DNA of 64,000 nt from Aminobacter sp. J41 (GCF_000526635.1 NZ_JAGL01000014.1:32137-96136), one strand, 5' to 3'. Positions 1 to 8,211 are shown, counted from the stretch's first letter. The notes: generated by a model not told the origin, from the letters alone. Translations and numbers: made by a program.

Positions 1-1209
1 AACGTCGAGTATGTCCCGTGGACCGGCGCCGGTGCCGCCGCCAGCAGCCGACGCGAGGCCAGTCGGCACCCCGGCTCCGCTGGTTTCACCCGCAGATCGA
101 GCCTCCACGTGGCTTACTGGGTAAGCACCCTCGGAAGGGCGATCCCCGCTGCCTTCGTCGGTCGGCGCATCATCGTTCGCGTCGGCATCCATCCCGCGAC
201 GGGCATCAATCTCAATGCTCAAGCCGTGGGTCATCCCCTCGCGGCCCGACGCAGACCTCGCGCCCCCGCCAGCTTCGCGATCTTTCTCGCTTCCACCACT
301 GGTTGCGCCATCCCGGCCCGCATTCCTTTCCGCCGTTCCAGCGGTTTTCCCGCCTGCTGCGTGCTTCAGCTCTGTTTCGGAGCCTTTTTCAAAAAGATGG
401 TGTGTGTTTGAATTCTGATAGTGCCGCTCGAAACCGGCGTCACTGCCGCTCATTTCTTCATCATCGAGAGCGTCGAGCCATGCCTTTTCGACCCGGGCGC
501 GCAGCGCAACGAGGTCGTCACGGCGCCGTTCAAGCACGGAACGCTCGGCCTGGCGCGACAGGCGGCGGGCAAGCGGCTGCAGCTCGATGAGAAAGCCCTG
601 CCAGTCGCCGGTACGCTTTTCGGCGAGCCCCGCCTCGATCAGCTTGCCGGTGTCGCGGAGGTGGATGGAAATTTCGACGCGCAGCTTTTGCAGCGCTCGC
701 TGCTCCTCGCGTACGGCGTCCGCCGCCGCACAGATCTCGCTGGCGGCGAGCGCCAGCGGCGAGAGATCAAAGCCATAGGCGTCCTCGATCTGGCCGCGGT
801 CGTCGCGGCGGCAATAGCGCTTGCCGTTGGGGCTGTCGCGGCGCAGGATCAGCCCCGCCTCGACCAGCGCGGCGATGTGCCGGCGCAAGGTCGCGTCCGC
901 CATGCCGCGGCTGCGCAGCGAAAGCTCCGCATTCGACGGGAACACGACGATCGGCTGCGAGCCATCGAGCTCGCGCGGCGTGTGGAAGCTCAAGAGCGCG
1001 TCGAGCACCACCAGGGTGCGGTCGGACAGGCCGAAGGCCGCGCGTGCTTCGGAAAGCGCGCGCATCAGCTGCCACTTGTCGGCGCGGCCGGTGTCGTTGC
1101 CGCCTTGCTTGAGGGCATTGCGCTTGCGTTCGACGTCTTCTCGCCGCCGAAAATCGGCCGCAGAAACCCGCCCGCCGCCGAATGGCGTCGTTGCAAAATG
1201 CTCCGTCAT
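1..1209 (-). CDS. repC: RepC replication initiator (C-terminus beyond window edge)
   Basis: RepC initiates replication of repABC plasmids; the origin normally lies within repC itself. The frame starts with ATG at 1209 behind a GAGGTG Shine-Dalgarno sequence and stays open to base 1, giving 403 visible residues. The N-terminus (MTEHFATTPFGGGR) and the following region with ADKWQLMRALSEAR, SDRTLVVLDALLSFH and MADATLRRHIAALVEAGLI match the conserved winged-helix DNA-binding half of RepC. From about residue 265 the sequence turns into a polar, Gly/Ala/Ser-rich linker of roughly 130 residues, longer than in most RepC proteins. The conserved C-terminal domain must lie outside the window. It is the last gene of repA-repB-repC. 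Identity is firm; only the end is unseen. Confidence 0.93.
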   Translation of the reverse strand, partial: MTEHFATTPFGGGRVSAADFRRREDVERKRNALKQGGNDTGRADKWQLMRALSEARAAFGLSDRTLVVLDALLSFHTPRELDGSQPIVVFPSNAELSLRSRGMADATLRRHIAALVEAGLILRRDSPNGKRYCRRDDRGQIEDAYGFDLSPLALAASEICAAADAVREEQRALQKLRVEISIHLRDTGKLIEAGLAEKRTGDWQGFLIELQPLARRLSRQAERSVLERRRDDLVALRARVEKAWLDALDDEEMSGSDAGFERHYQNSNTHHLFEKGSETELKHAAGGKTAGTAERNAGRDGATSGGSEKDREAGGGARSASGREGMTHGLSIEIDARRGMDADANDDAPTDEGSGDRPSEGAYPVSHVEARSAGETSGAGVPTGLASAAGGGTGAGPRDILDV

Positions 1210-1264
1210 CTGAATTCACCTCATTCCGAGGCACAGAAATCCGTGGCCGGAACGCACCGACGCC

Positions 1265-1350
1265 TTGACAGCGAGTCGCGGAAGTGATTCTTTCAGATCG
1301 CTACATCGAAAAGGGGCTTCCGGGATGGTGACGTTCTGGGGGCCTTTTTT
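1265..1350 (+). ncRNA. incA: Candidate incA antisense RNA (ctRNA) with promoter and terminator
   Basis: repABC plasmids encode a small counter-transcribed RNA opposite the repB-repC gap, which represses repC and sets incompatibility. Here the strand opposite repABC carries TTGACA at 1265-1270, an AT-richer stretch about 17 nt later (1288-1293), and then a GC-rich imperfect hairpin (about 1309-1345) ending in TTTTTT at 1345-1350, as for a Rho-independent terminator. The predicted transcript is about 50-60 nt, the usual ctRNA size. Position, strand and terminator agree with the family; the transcript start is inferred. Confidence 0.7.
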
Positions 1351-1431
1351 CTTGCCTGTTTCTCCGTTCGTAGTTTCGTCCTAACGCGGTTCACACTGCC
1401 GGGAAGGCGGCGAGCCTGCCCGGGAAATCCT

Positions 1432-2478
1432 TCACTCCTCCTTCGAGCCGGCCACGAAGGCCGCATGCAGCTCCGGCAGCCGGGCCGCGACATAGTCGGC
1501 AAAGCCCTGGCCTGCGGAAGCGGGAATCGTCAGGCGCGCGTTCTTGCCCGCGCGCGCAAGCTCGGCGATGGCAATGCCCGCCTCGCCCTTGATGGTCTTC
1601 GGCTTCTCCGCCTTCGGCTTTGCGCCGCGGCCCTGGGCCGAGCGCTGCAGCCGGTCGAACAGGCGCTGGAAGCGCGTGTCGCTGTCGGCGGCGGCAAAGT
1701 CTTCCGAAGCGATTTCCTGCGCGGCGAGCCCGGCCTTGTCCTTTTCGAGGAGTTCGCCGAGTTCCAGCCAGCGCGGCCGGCCCGCCTTGGGTGCCGGGCC
1801 GATCGCGCGCACGATTGCCGGCGGGATCGCTTCCGCCACCTGGATCAGGCGCGACATTTCCGACTTGTGCACCGAAAGCGCCGCCATCGCGGTTGCGCGA
1901 TCAAAGCCGTGGTCAACGAGCGTCTTGGCGAAGAAGGCGCGCTCGATGAAGGAGAGGTCACGACGCTCGGCGTTTTCCTTGCCCTGCGCGAGCGCAAGCG
2001 CCGCATCGTCGAGCTGGCGCACCACGGCGCGGATTTTCAGGCCAAGCTCGCGCGCCGCCTGGGCGCGGCGGTGGCCATAGGCAAGCTGGTAGTGACCGCT
2101 GGCGGCCTTCGCCGGATCTGGATGCGGACGCACCAGCACCGGCACCTGCTGGCCGTGCTCGCGCAGGCTTTCTTTCAGCTCGAGGAATTCGGGGTCATTG
2201 ACCGCGCCGTCGCTGAGGCGGTCGGCAAAGGGCGAGCGCTCGAGCATGTTGGGGTCGAGCTCGACCACCTGCTCGCCGGCCGCCAGCGCCTCGCGCAGCC
2301 GCTTTGCCTCTTCCGCCTCCTGAGACAGCGAGCCGAGCGACAGGCCCATCGCCCGCACCGCAGCCGAGGGCGTGCGCTTGACGGCATCGGCCGCTGGCAG
2401 CGGAGCCACCGCTTCCGGGGTCGCCTCCGGCACCTCGCCGGCGAAGAGTGATTTCAGCCTGTCCTTGCGCGCGTTCAT
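1432..2478 (-). CDS. repB: RepB, ParB-family centromere-binding partition protein
   Basis: RepB binds parS and is segregated by RepA. The 348-aa protein has the ParB N-terminal fold with the Arg box GHRRAQAAREL (about residues 135-145; canonical ParB has GERR), ENAERRDLSFIERA at about 168-181, and a helix-turn-helix around 194-213 (MAALSVHKSEMSRLIQVAEAIP region). The start is supported by an AGGAGG Shine-Dalgarno sequence just upstream. A parS palindrome lies in the 109-bp gap between repA and repB. Length and order are normal for repABC. The 222-bp gap to repC holds the antisense RNA candidate. Confidence 0.95.
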   Translation of the reverse strand: MNARKDRLKSLFAGEVPEATPEAVAPLPAADAVKRTPSAAVRAMGLSLGSLSQEAEEAKRLREALAAGEQVVELDPNMLERSPFADRLSDGAVNDPEFLELKESLREHGQQVPVLVRPHPDPAKAASGHYQLAYGHRRAQAARELGLKIRAVVRQLDDAALALAQGKENAERRDLSFIERAFFAKTLVDHGFDRATAMAALSVHKSEMSRLIQVAEAIPPAIVRAIGPAPKAGRPRWLELGELLEKDKAGLAAQEIASEDFAAADSDTRFQRLFDRLQRSAQGRGAKPKAEKPKTIKGEAGIAIAELARAGKNARLTIPASAGQGFADYVAARLPELHAAFVAGSKEE

Positions 2479-2561
2479 AGCAAACCTCCTGCGAGGTCAT
2501 GATCGCGCAGGCGCGCGACGGGTGGATAAGTCCCCCCGAACTTTTCTGAGCGCACCGCCCG

Positions 2562-2577
2562 GTTGACAGCTGTCAAC
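2562..2577. promoter_or_regulatory. parS: parS centromere palindrome, repA-repB intergenic copy
   Basis: The 16-bp perfect palindrome GTTGACAGCTGTCAAC fits the repABC parS consensus GTTNNCNGCNGNNAAC, which RepB binds. It lies between repA and repB, a known location for parS in this plasmid family. The same 16 bp recur at 5296, 5540 and 5696. Confidence 0.9.
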
Positions 2578-2587
2578 TTCGATCCGG

Positions 2588-3799
2588 TCATGACTTGCGC
2601 CCCCAGCTTTGCAGCAGAAGCGCCTCGATCTCGGCGTTCACCGCATTCAGTGCCTCATAGGCGCGGTCGTAGGTGGCGCGGTTGAAATTCTCGCGACCGA
2701 CCTCGTAGAGCGTCTGCTTGGACAGGCCCGCATCGGAAATCGCCGTCGACTTCAGCATCGGCGCCGTCAGGACCCGCTCGCCGAACTGCGTGCGCAGGAA
2801 GCCGGCGATCTGCGTCTGCGGCCCGTCATTCGGCTCATAGCGGGTGATCAAATAGCGCAGGAAGTCGAAGTTGAGCTCGCCGCCCGCCTCACGCACCACC
2901 GACAGAAGGTCGGACGTCATGAACAGGAACTGGCTCATCGAGGCGACGTCGAGCATCTGCGGATGCACGGTGACGATGACGGACGTCGCCGCGCACAGCG
3001 CCGAGAGCGTCAGGTAACCCAGCTGCGGCGGACAGTCGATGACGACGACGTCGTAGTTTTCCTCGACCGACTGGATGGCCTGCTGTACGCGGGCGAAGAA
3101 TAGCCCGCCGCCGTCGTCCTCGGTGCGCCGCGCCAGATGCTGCGGCGTGGTGTGCTCGAACTCCTGCAGCTCGAGATTGCCGGGCACGATGTCGAGCCCG
3201 TCGAAATAGGTCTTGCGCACGATCGAGGCGAGCGGCACGCGCTCGCCGTCATAGCGGATCGCGCCATAGAGCGTGTCGTTGCCGGTGAGGTCCAGCTCCG
3301 GCTGGTAGCCGAACAGCGCCGACAGAGATGCCTGCGGGTCGAGGTCGATCGCAAGCGTGCGATAGCCCTGCAGCGCGAAATACTGCGCAAGATGCGCCGA
3401 GGTCGTGGTCTTGCCCGAGCCGCCCTTGAAGTTGGTGATGGCGATCACCTGCAGGTGCTCGCCGGGCTGGCGCCACTTGAGATAGTGCCGCGCCTTGGCC
3501 GGCCCCTGGGCGGCGAGATACTGGCGCAGCGCGTTGACGTCGGCGAGCGTGTAGAGGCGGCGCCCGCCGGCGGTCACCTCCGGCACGGGCCCCTCCCCCG
3601 AGATCGAGAGCTGGCGCAGGTACCCATCGCTGACGCCGATCAGCCTGGCCGCCTCACCGCTGGTGAAGGGCCGCAGCGTCTTCATGGCGCTCGGCGGAAA
3701 CAGCCGGCCGCGCAAGGCGGCAAGCTGGGCCGACAGCAATTCCGCATCTGCGGCGATCTGCCGGTCGGCTGGTTGTACCTGAGGTTGAGCGATCGTCAT
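2588..3799 (-). CDS. repA: RepA, ParA-family partition ATPase
   Basis: RepA is the Walker-type partition ATPase and, with ADP/ATP, autorepressor of repABC. From the chosen ATG (3799, MTIAQPQVQ) it is 403 aa. An N-terminal MerR-like helix-turn-helix (about 45-90, FTSGEAARLIGVSDGYLRQL) precedes the deviant Walker A KGGSGKTT at 125-132, with the ParA signature Lys, then ALDLDPQ-type and DVVVIDCPPQLGYL switch segments. The frame could start up to 29 codons earlier (3886), but the shorter form matches the usual RepA N-terminus. Its stop lies 109 bp before repB. Confidence 0.93.
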   Translation of the reverse strand: MTIAQPQVQPADRQIAADAELLSAQLAALRGRLFPPSAMKTLRPFTSGEAARLIGVSDGYLRQLSISGEGPVPEVTAGGRRLYTLADVNALRQYLAAQGPAKARHYLKWRQPGEHLQVIAITNFKGGSGKTTTSAHLAQYFALQGYRTLAIDLDPQASLSALFGYQPELDLTGNDTLYGAIRYDGERVPLASIVRKTYFDGLDIVPGNLELQEFEHTTPQHLARRTEDDGGGLFFARVQQAIQSVEENYDVVVIDCPPQLGYLTLSALCAATSVIVTVHPQMLDVASMSQFLFMTSDLLSVVREAGGELNFDFLRYLITRYEPNDGPQTQIAGFLRTQFGERVLTAPMLKSTAISDAGLSKQTLYEVGRENFNRATYDRAYEALNAVNAEIEALLLQSWGRKS

Positions 3800-3985
3800 C
3801 AACACCGTTCTGCCTGCATGTGCGCGGGTAGCCGAGAATCGCATCGCGACTCGCCCGACGTGATCAATTCTACGCGAAGTTACCAAAACTGACAGCCTGG
3901 GGCGCGAGTAACGGAAAAGCCGTGCGATTCACCCGCAATCCGTAGGTACGTTGCGGCAAGCGTCGATTCCCGTCAAGCAATTTAG

Positions 3986-4003
3986 GGTTAACGGAAATTA
4001 ACC
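3986..4003. promoter_or_regulatory. Inverted repeat upstream of repA, possible operator
   Basis: GGTTAA and TTAACC (6-bp arms, 6-bp centre) form a dyad about 190 bp upstream of the chosen repA start, in a locally AT-rich patch. RepA autoregulation through an upstream operator is known for repABC, so an operator is plausible. No convincing -35/-10 pair was found, so the role is inferred. Confidence 0.35.
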
Positions 4004-4496
4004 GGTCTGCAACCGGCGAAGGCGGTTGGGCGGGCGGAGGCGGCGAGCAGGAGGGAGGGAATAGGTGAAGTAGGGGGCTAGGGGCTAGGGGGTGTGAACT
4101 TGGGAGCTTGGAAGTTGGGGGCTTGGTCGGCTACGTGCCCAGGGGGGCTGGTGTAATACTCCAAATAGAGTGTCCCCCGGGCCTGCGGTATTGGAAGCAA
4201 CAGGCGGCGGTGGTGCCGGATGTGAGACCTGCCAACTGTAGGGGGCCCTAGGGATCCGCCACCTTGGCGAGGGATTTAAGGAGCTTCGGGCCGGTCCGGC
4301 CCTGTGAAAATTCCGGATGGATCTAACTTTGCGTTGGCTCTCCGCCCCCTTACCCGGCTTGGGCGTCAGAAGCTTCGGCACAGCGCGCGCGTTGGAAGGG
4401 CCTTGGGACGTTGGCGACTGCCTGGACGTCGTGTCCCAGCCGCATCACGCTGCGGAGCGGGTTCGGGCGGACACTTTCGCCACCGTCGCACAAGAC

Positions 4497-4551
4497 GCCC
4501 CCTCCCCCATGCTTCGCATGGGCCCCTCCCCCGCGTTGCGTGGGAGGATCC
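4497..4551 (-). repeat. Two-hairpin dispersed repeat, copy 1
   Basis: Read on the minus strand, this copy has GGATCC, then a CCTCCC...GGGGGAGG hairpin, then a CCCATGCgaaGCATGGG hairpin, ending GGAGGGGGC. The same architecture recurs at 4978, 7758, 7953 and 8161, in both orientations and only between genes. A decayed half copy sits at about 4687-4716 (minus). It is a short palindromic element of the REP/RIME kind; no coding capacity. Confidence 0.75.
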
Positions 4552-4977
4552 TCCGCCGCGTGTGCCATCCACGGCAAGACAGACCGGCCGCGCCGCTGGC
4601 GGCAAGCAGTCCGGTTTTTCTTCCCACTGGCACTTCACGCCCCAGCGCGCGGGGCCAAACAGAGCCAGGTCCCGGGGCTGCCGCACGCCCCCTTCTCCGC
4701 ATCGCAGGGAGGATCCTTTGCCGCATTTGTCATCCGCGTAGAACAGTTCGGCTTCGCCACTGGCGGCGACGCTTCGGGATTCGTTCGAGCATGTTACGCC
4801 CTCGCGTGCCGGACCAAGCGGATCGGGTCCGGGGACTGTGCCATACTGCAACGAGAGAGCGAGACGACCATGCCAACGCCTGGACCAAGGACAAGGCCAC
4901 CGAGAAGGAGAAGGAGGAATCCTTTACCGCGGGAGGCTTCACCAACCGGTGCAGGACCGTCCAAAAATTCGCGCCTT

Positions 4978-5033
4978 GGATCCTCCCCCATCTATGGGGG
5001 AGGGGGACCATGCGAAGCATGGTGGAGGGGGCT
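4978..5033 (+). repeat. Two-hairpin dispersed repeat, copy 2
   Basis: GGATCCTCCCCC, short loop, GGGGGAGG, then the hairpin ACCATGCgaaGCATGGT, then GGAGGGGGCT. It is nearly identical, apart from the first loop, to the copy at 7953-8009. Confidence 0.8.
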
Positions 5034-5180
5034 CATAGAGCGTGGCCATTTAGATGGGCAAATCGAGAGGTGTCGCCGCCGGGTACGGAACGATTGCCTT
5101 CCAGCCGCCCTGCCCGCGCCTTCCCCGCTACGATGTCTACTAGGCGAGGGAGGCAGATACGGGGCTCGACATTTCCGTGT

Positions 5181-5221
5181 TCGTCATGCCCCGGCTTGAC
5201 CGGGGCATCCACGCCTGAACG
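5181..5221 (+). repeat. Alphaproteobacterial intergenic palindrome, copy 1
   Basis: The pattern TCGTCATGCC...GGCATCCACGCCTGAACG contains a long dyad (ATGCCCCGG / CCGGGGCAT). Related copies are at 5349, 8289 and 8404. This type of CGTCATGCCC...GGGCATCCA element is common between genes in Rhizobiales. It is probably a transcribed hairpin with no coding role. Confidence 0.65.
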
Positions 5222-5295
5222 CCTCAGCGCGGCCAGCGTCCGGAGTCTTGGCTCCGAACGCGCGGCGCCGGCTTCGGCCCCGCACTCACCTCTGA

Positions 5296-5311
5296 GTTGA
5301 CAGCTGTCAAC
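5296..5311. promoter_or_regulatory. parS: parS centromere palindrome, distal copy 1
   Basis: Exact GTTGACAGCTGTCAAC, about 1.5 kb upstream of the repA start. It is identical to the copy between repA and repB, so RepB should bind it. Confidence 0.88.
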
Positions 5312-5348
5312 TCGCCGACCATCCATCAGCTGCAGGTGGAGAGGAGAT

Positions 5349-5388
5349 GTTCAGGCATGGATGCCACGGTCGGGCCGTGGCATGACGA
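5349..5388 (-). repeat. Alphaproteobacterial intergenic palindrome, copy 2
   Basis: Minus-strand copy of the repeat at 5181. It has TCGTCATGCCACGG / CCGTGGCATCCATGCCTGAAC, with compensatory changes that keep the hairpin (ATGCCACGG pairs with CCGTGGCAT). Preserved pairing despite sequence change suggests the structure matters. Confidence 0.65.
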
Positions 5389-5539
5389 AGAAGGAGAGGC
5401 GGTGCCGCGTACATTGGGCGCTCGTCACGTTTGTTCGCGTTGCCGGGGCCGGCGATGCAGGGCAGGCAGGTCGGTCCTGCATGCGTGCCGATACGTCTCC
5501 CGCTCCTGTTGCCGCCGGCGGCGCTGACGCCGAGCCGAA

Positions 5540-5555
5540 GTTGACAGCTGTCAAC
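5540..5555. promoter_or_regulatory. parS: parS centromere palindrome, distal copy 2
   Basis: Exact GTTGACAGCTGTCAAC; the symmetry extends by three bases on each side (GAA / TTC, 5537-5558). It is 244 bp from the previous copy. Confidence 0.88.
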
Positions 5556-5695
5556 TTCGCCGGATTGGCTTTTTTTCTCCCCGGCGACGTAGCCTGCGGC
5601 CGGCGCTTCCCGTTCCCATAGCTGCCGCAGACTTCCCTGCGACCTTCACGCCAACCCCTCCATCCCTTTTTGTGCACCTCGCCGCCCCGGCGAAA

Positions 5696-5711
5696 GTTGA
5701 CAGCTGTCAAC
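5696..5711. promoter_or_regulatory. parS: parS centromere palindrome, distal copy 3
   Basis: Exact GTTGACAGCTGTCAAC with symmetric AAA / TTT flanks (5693-5714). It lies 156 bp beyond copy 2 and about 140 bp past the stop of the convergent-side peroxidase gene, marking the outer edge of the replication/partition region. Confidence 0.88.
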
Positions 5712-5851
5712 TTTTCCCTCGCTCTCTCGCGCCGCGCCGCTGATGTGTCCAGCCGGATAGATATGCCCGACCGCGCAAAACCGAGCAAAGATCGCAGCGG
5801 CTTGCACCGCTGCGGTCGCGTCCCCCTGCCTGATCTCGTGTCGTAAAAACC

Positions 5852-7453
5852 TCAGTCCCCGATCGGATTGATGTCGTTCACGAAGCGCAGCATGTCGACC
5901 ATCGTGAATTTGCCGGGCTCGGCAGACGGCAGCGTCGGCTTCCAGTTTCTCTCCTGCCACAGGAACGAATTGTGGTCGCCGTGGATCAGGCCGACGAACA
6001 CTTCCGAGACGATGATGGACCCGACCGGGCCGAGCCGCTTGCCGCCGTGGCGCACCTTGGCCTCCTTGAGGATGTAGTACCAGAGCGGCGTCTTCGTATG
6101 CAGGCCCTGCGACTTCGCCGCCGCGCCGTCGGTCGAGCCGTTGCTGTCGGAGGCAACCTCGTCCGGCGTCAGCGGGTCCCTGATCCGCATGCGGGTTGCG
6201 ACGTCCTGGCCCGAGGGCAGGCCGAGCTTGACGCCGCGCTGGAGGTTGCGCAGGGCAAGGTTGCCGCCGCCGCCCGGCAGGGTGTGCAAAACTTTGGCCA
6301 GATGCGGGTCAATGGTGCGCGACGGCGTGGCCTTCATCGGAACGCCCCCGCTGGCGCCAAGGTCGTAGAAGCGGCGCCAGTCGATGATCCAGTTGCTCGG
6401 CAGCTTCGCCACCGGGGTTGGGTCCGTCGGCGGGTTGGGCGCAAGGTCGCCGAGAATGCCGCCGGAGAGACCCGAGAAGTCGAACAGCAGCTCGAAGTCC
6501 GCGTCGGGAAATACCTTGTTGTGCGGGTACCTCGAACGCACCATGCTGTGCCCGAGCCGGTAGGCGGCCGCCGAAAATTCGATCGGCATGTAGGGCACTT
6601 TCCGGAACCGGTAGAACTTGCGCCCGTCATGCAGGATCTTCGCGACCGTGCCCGGCCCCGTCAGCCGCTCCACCCAGTCGTGCAGCACGATCCACTGGTA
6701 GTGCCAGGTAACGATCCGCCGCGCCTCCTTGAAAATCTCGCGGGGAGGGGAGGCCGACGTCGCCAGCATGTCGCAGACCGCATTGTGGAACTTCAGGAAG
6801 GCGAGATGCGTCTGCGCAACCAGCAGGTTCTCGTCGTTGCGGTGGTCGCCGATCAGCGCGAAGCCTTCCGGGCTGCGCGGCAGGTCGTTATGGAAGTCGC
6901 CGGTGATGCCGCCGAACTGCACGTTGATGTTCTTGCCGATCAGCATCTTTGGGCCCGGCTTGTGGCCGTTGTTCGGGTCGCGCGCATAAAGGTGCGGGCT
7001 GCCGTCGGGTCCGAGCCCGTAGAGGCAGTCGAGGTCGACCGCGGGCGTGCGGAAATTCTCGATGCCGAGCGGGTCCTTCTCCTTGTCGCCCAGCGAAGTG
7101 AGGTCGAGGCTGATGTCGTGATCGACGAACTGGCCGAAATAGGTGAAGCCGGCGGGGATCTTGTCGTTGTCGCCAAGCTCGTTCGCGGCGTTGTCCTCCA
7201 TCGCCGCGGCCAGCACCTGCAGTTTGGCATCGGGAACGACGAGCGGATCGAGCCGGAACATGCGCCCGAACATGCCGGGATCGCGGTTCCCCGAAAGCGC
7301 ATCGAGCAGTTCGCGGGTGGGATGCCGGCCAGCTTCACCGTGGCCGGGCGTGACCTTGATGGCATTCGAGGCGGCGGCGGGCCTTGCTTCGAGGCTGGCG
7401 ACCGTTTTGGCGAACGTCGTGGCCGCCGCCGCGGACTTGGGCTTGAGGGACAT
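5852..7453 (-). CDS. Animal-type haem peroxidase
   Basis: This 533-aa protein belongs to the animal haem peroxidase (peroxidase-cyclooxygenase) superfamily. Seen in the sequence: distal His in GQFVDHDISLD (H112), distal Arg/Glu block GDHRNDENL (R205, E208) followed by LAFLKFHN, and proximal haem His in YRLGHSMV (H302). It should use H2O2 to oxidise halides, pseudohalides or organic substrates. No signal peptide is evident: the N-terminus is Ala/Lys-rich without a hydrophobic core. A GGAGAGGAG Shine-Dalgarno sequence precedes ATG 7453. It stands alone, flanked by repeat-rich non-coding DNA, which suggests independent acquisition. Substrate and cell location are unknown. Confidence 0.88.
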   Translation of the reverse strand: MSLKPKSAAAATTFAKTVASLEARPAAASNAIKVTPGHGEAGRHPTRELLDALSGNRDPGMFGRMFRLDPLVVPDAKLQVLAAAMEDNAANELGDNDKIPAGFTYFGQFVDHDISLDLTSLGDKEKDPLGIENFRTPAVDLDCLYGLGPDGSPHLYARDPNNGHKPGPKMLIGKNINVQFGGITGDFHNDLPRSPEGFALIGDHRNDENLLVAQTHLAFLKFHNAVCDMLATSASPPREIFKEARRIVTWHYQWIVLHDWVERLTGPGTVAKILHDGRKFYRFRKVPYMPIEFSAAAYRLGHSMVRSRYPHNKVFPDADFELLFDFSGLSGGILGDLAPNPPTDPTPVAKLPSNWIIDWRRFYDLGASGGVPMKATPSRTIDPHLAKVLHTLPGGGGNLALRNLQRGVKLGLPSGQDVATRMRIRDPLTPDEVASDSNGSTDGAAAKSQGLHTKTPLWYYILKEAKVRHGGKRLGPVGSIIVSEVFVGLIHGDHNSFLWQERNWKPTLPSAEPGKFTMVDMLRFVNDINPIGD

Positions 7454-7757
7454 GCATGTGACTCCTCTCCGTGCATCGAGCGCGCGCTCGACACGTTAGG
7501 CCTCCCGCCGTGTCTGGTCGTGGATATGCTCTGCCGGCCTTCTCGGCTCAGCTCTTTCAGGATGTTCGGTGCGACAGAACATGCTGCCCGGGCCAGAGCA
7601 TAAATCGAAGAGGCATCCCCCCGCGACCCGAGCGAACGATCTAGGGCAATAGATCGAAGGATTGGCTAGGGAAATAGATCGAAGGGTTGGGGCGGAATGT
7701 TTAGCGGGCGCACCACTGCCGCTCTCCGATCAGGCCCAGCCAGCTTCGCGCCCTACA

Positions 7758-7808
7758 AGCCCCCTCGGGCGCTTCGCGCCACCTCCCCCGCACTGCGGGG
7801 GAGGATCC
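7758..7808 (-). repeat. Two-hairpin dispersed repeat, copy 3
   Basis: On the minus strand it reads GGATCC, CTCCCCCGC/GCGGGGGAG hairpin, GGCGCgaaGCGCC hairpin, GAGGGGGCT. The second hairpin differs in sequence from copies 2 and 4 but keeps the GCGAAGC core, so structure is conserved over sequence. Confidence 0.75.
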
Positions 7809-7952
7809 GCGTCGGCGCAGAGGGAAATGAAGCGCTCCAACGGCCACCGGTTACGTGCCGCAACGAATACCCCGGCTCGCGGATGCCCTGCCGAGACGAC
7901 CCGTCTCAAACCGCCGAAGGGTGGACGGGGCATTGCAGCAGGCACGGCCTCA

Positions 7953-8009
7953 GGATCCTCCCCCACGGAGTGGGGGAGGGGGACCATGCGAAGCATGGTG
8001 GAGGGGGCT
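7953..8009 (+). repeat. Two-hairpin dispersed repeat, copy 4
   Basis: Same plan and almost the same sequence as the copy at 4978-5033: GGATCCTCCCCCA, TGGGGGAGG, ACCATGCgaaGCATGGT, GGAGGGGGCT. The GGAGGGGGCT tail and ACCATGC arm are identical to copy 2. Confidence 0.8.
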
Positions 8010-8160
8010 GACGGAGTGCGACGGGTGAGGTTTGTGCTGAAGGGTGGCCTGACTGAGTTGGAAGCGCCACGTCACGGTTACATCGTTCCGTCCAAATCCA
8101 TGGCCCACAAGGACGATCTTCCCGCTCTCAAACCAGGCCCGGAACCCTACCCGCTCTACG

Positions 8161-8211
8161 AGCCCCCTCCGGCGCTTCGCGCCACCTCCCCCGCGCTGCG
8201 GGGGAGGATCC
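8161..8211 (-). repeat. Two-hairpin dispersed repeat, copy 5
   Basis: Minus-strand copy nearly identical to copy 3 at 7758, and similar for a further 30 bp beyond GGATCC, which indicates a segmental duplication rather than independent insertion. Confidence 0.75.

Larger units (their letters stand above)
3800..5851. other. 2-kb gene-free region upstream of repA with parS cluster and repeats
   Basis: No open frame here has protein-like composition. The frames present are Arg/Pro-rich GC artefacts and repeats run through them. The stretch holds the presumed repA control region (3800-4003), short G-rich direct repeats near 4070-4100, two full and one decayed copy of a two-hairpin repeat, two copies of an alphaproteobacterial intergenic palindrome, and three parS sites at 5296-5711. 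It therefore looks like the regulatory and centromere flank of the replicon. Confidence 0.7.

Noticed and set aside
421..1287. 288-codon plus-strand open frame opposite repC
   Set aside because: It is antisense to the clear RepC coding frame, with Arg/Ala-rich composition and no recognisable domain or Shine-Dalgarno sequence.
4085..5326. Several overlapping frames of 75-330 codons on both strands
   Set aside because: They cross dispersed palindromic repeats, overlap each other and have Pro/Arg/Gly-biased artefact composition.
5972..7603. 543-codon plus-strand open frame
   Set aside because: It lies opposite the haem peroxidase and its translation is low-diversity Arg/Ala/Val/Asp, typical of GC-rich antisense frames.
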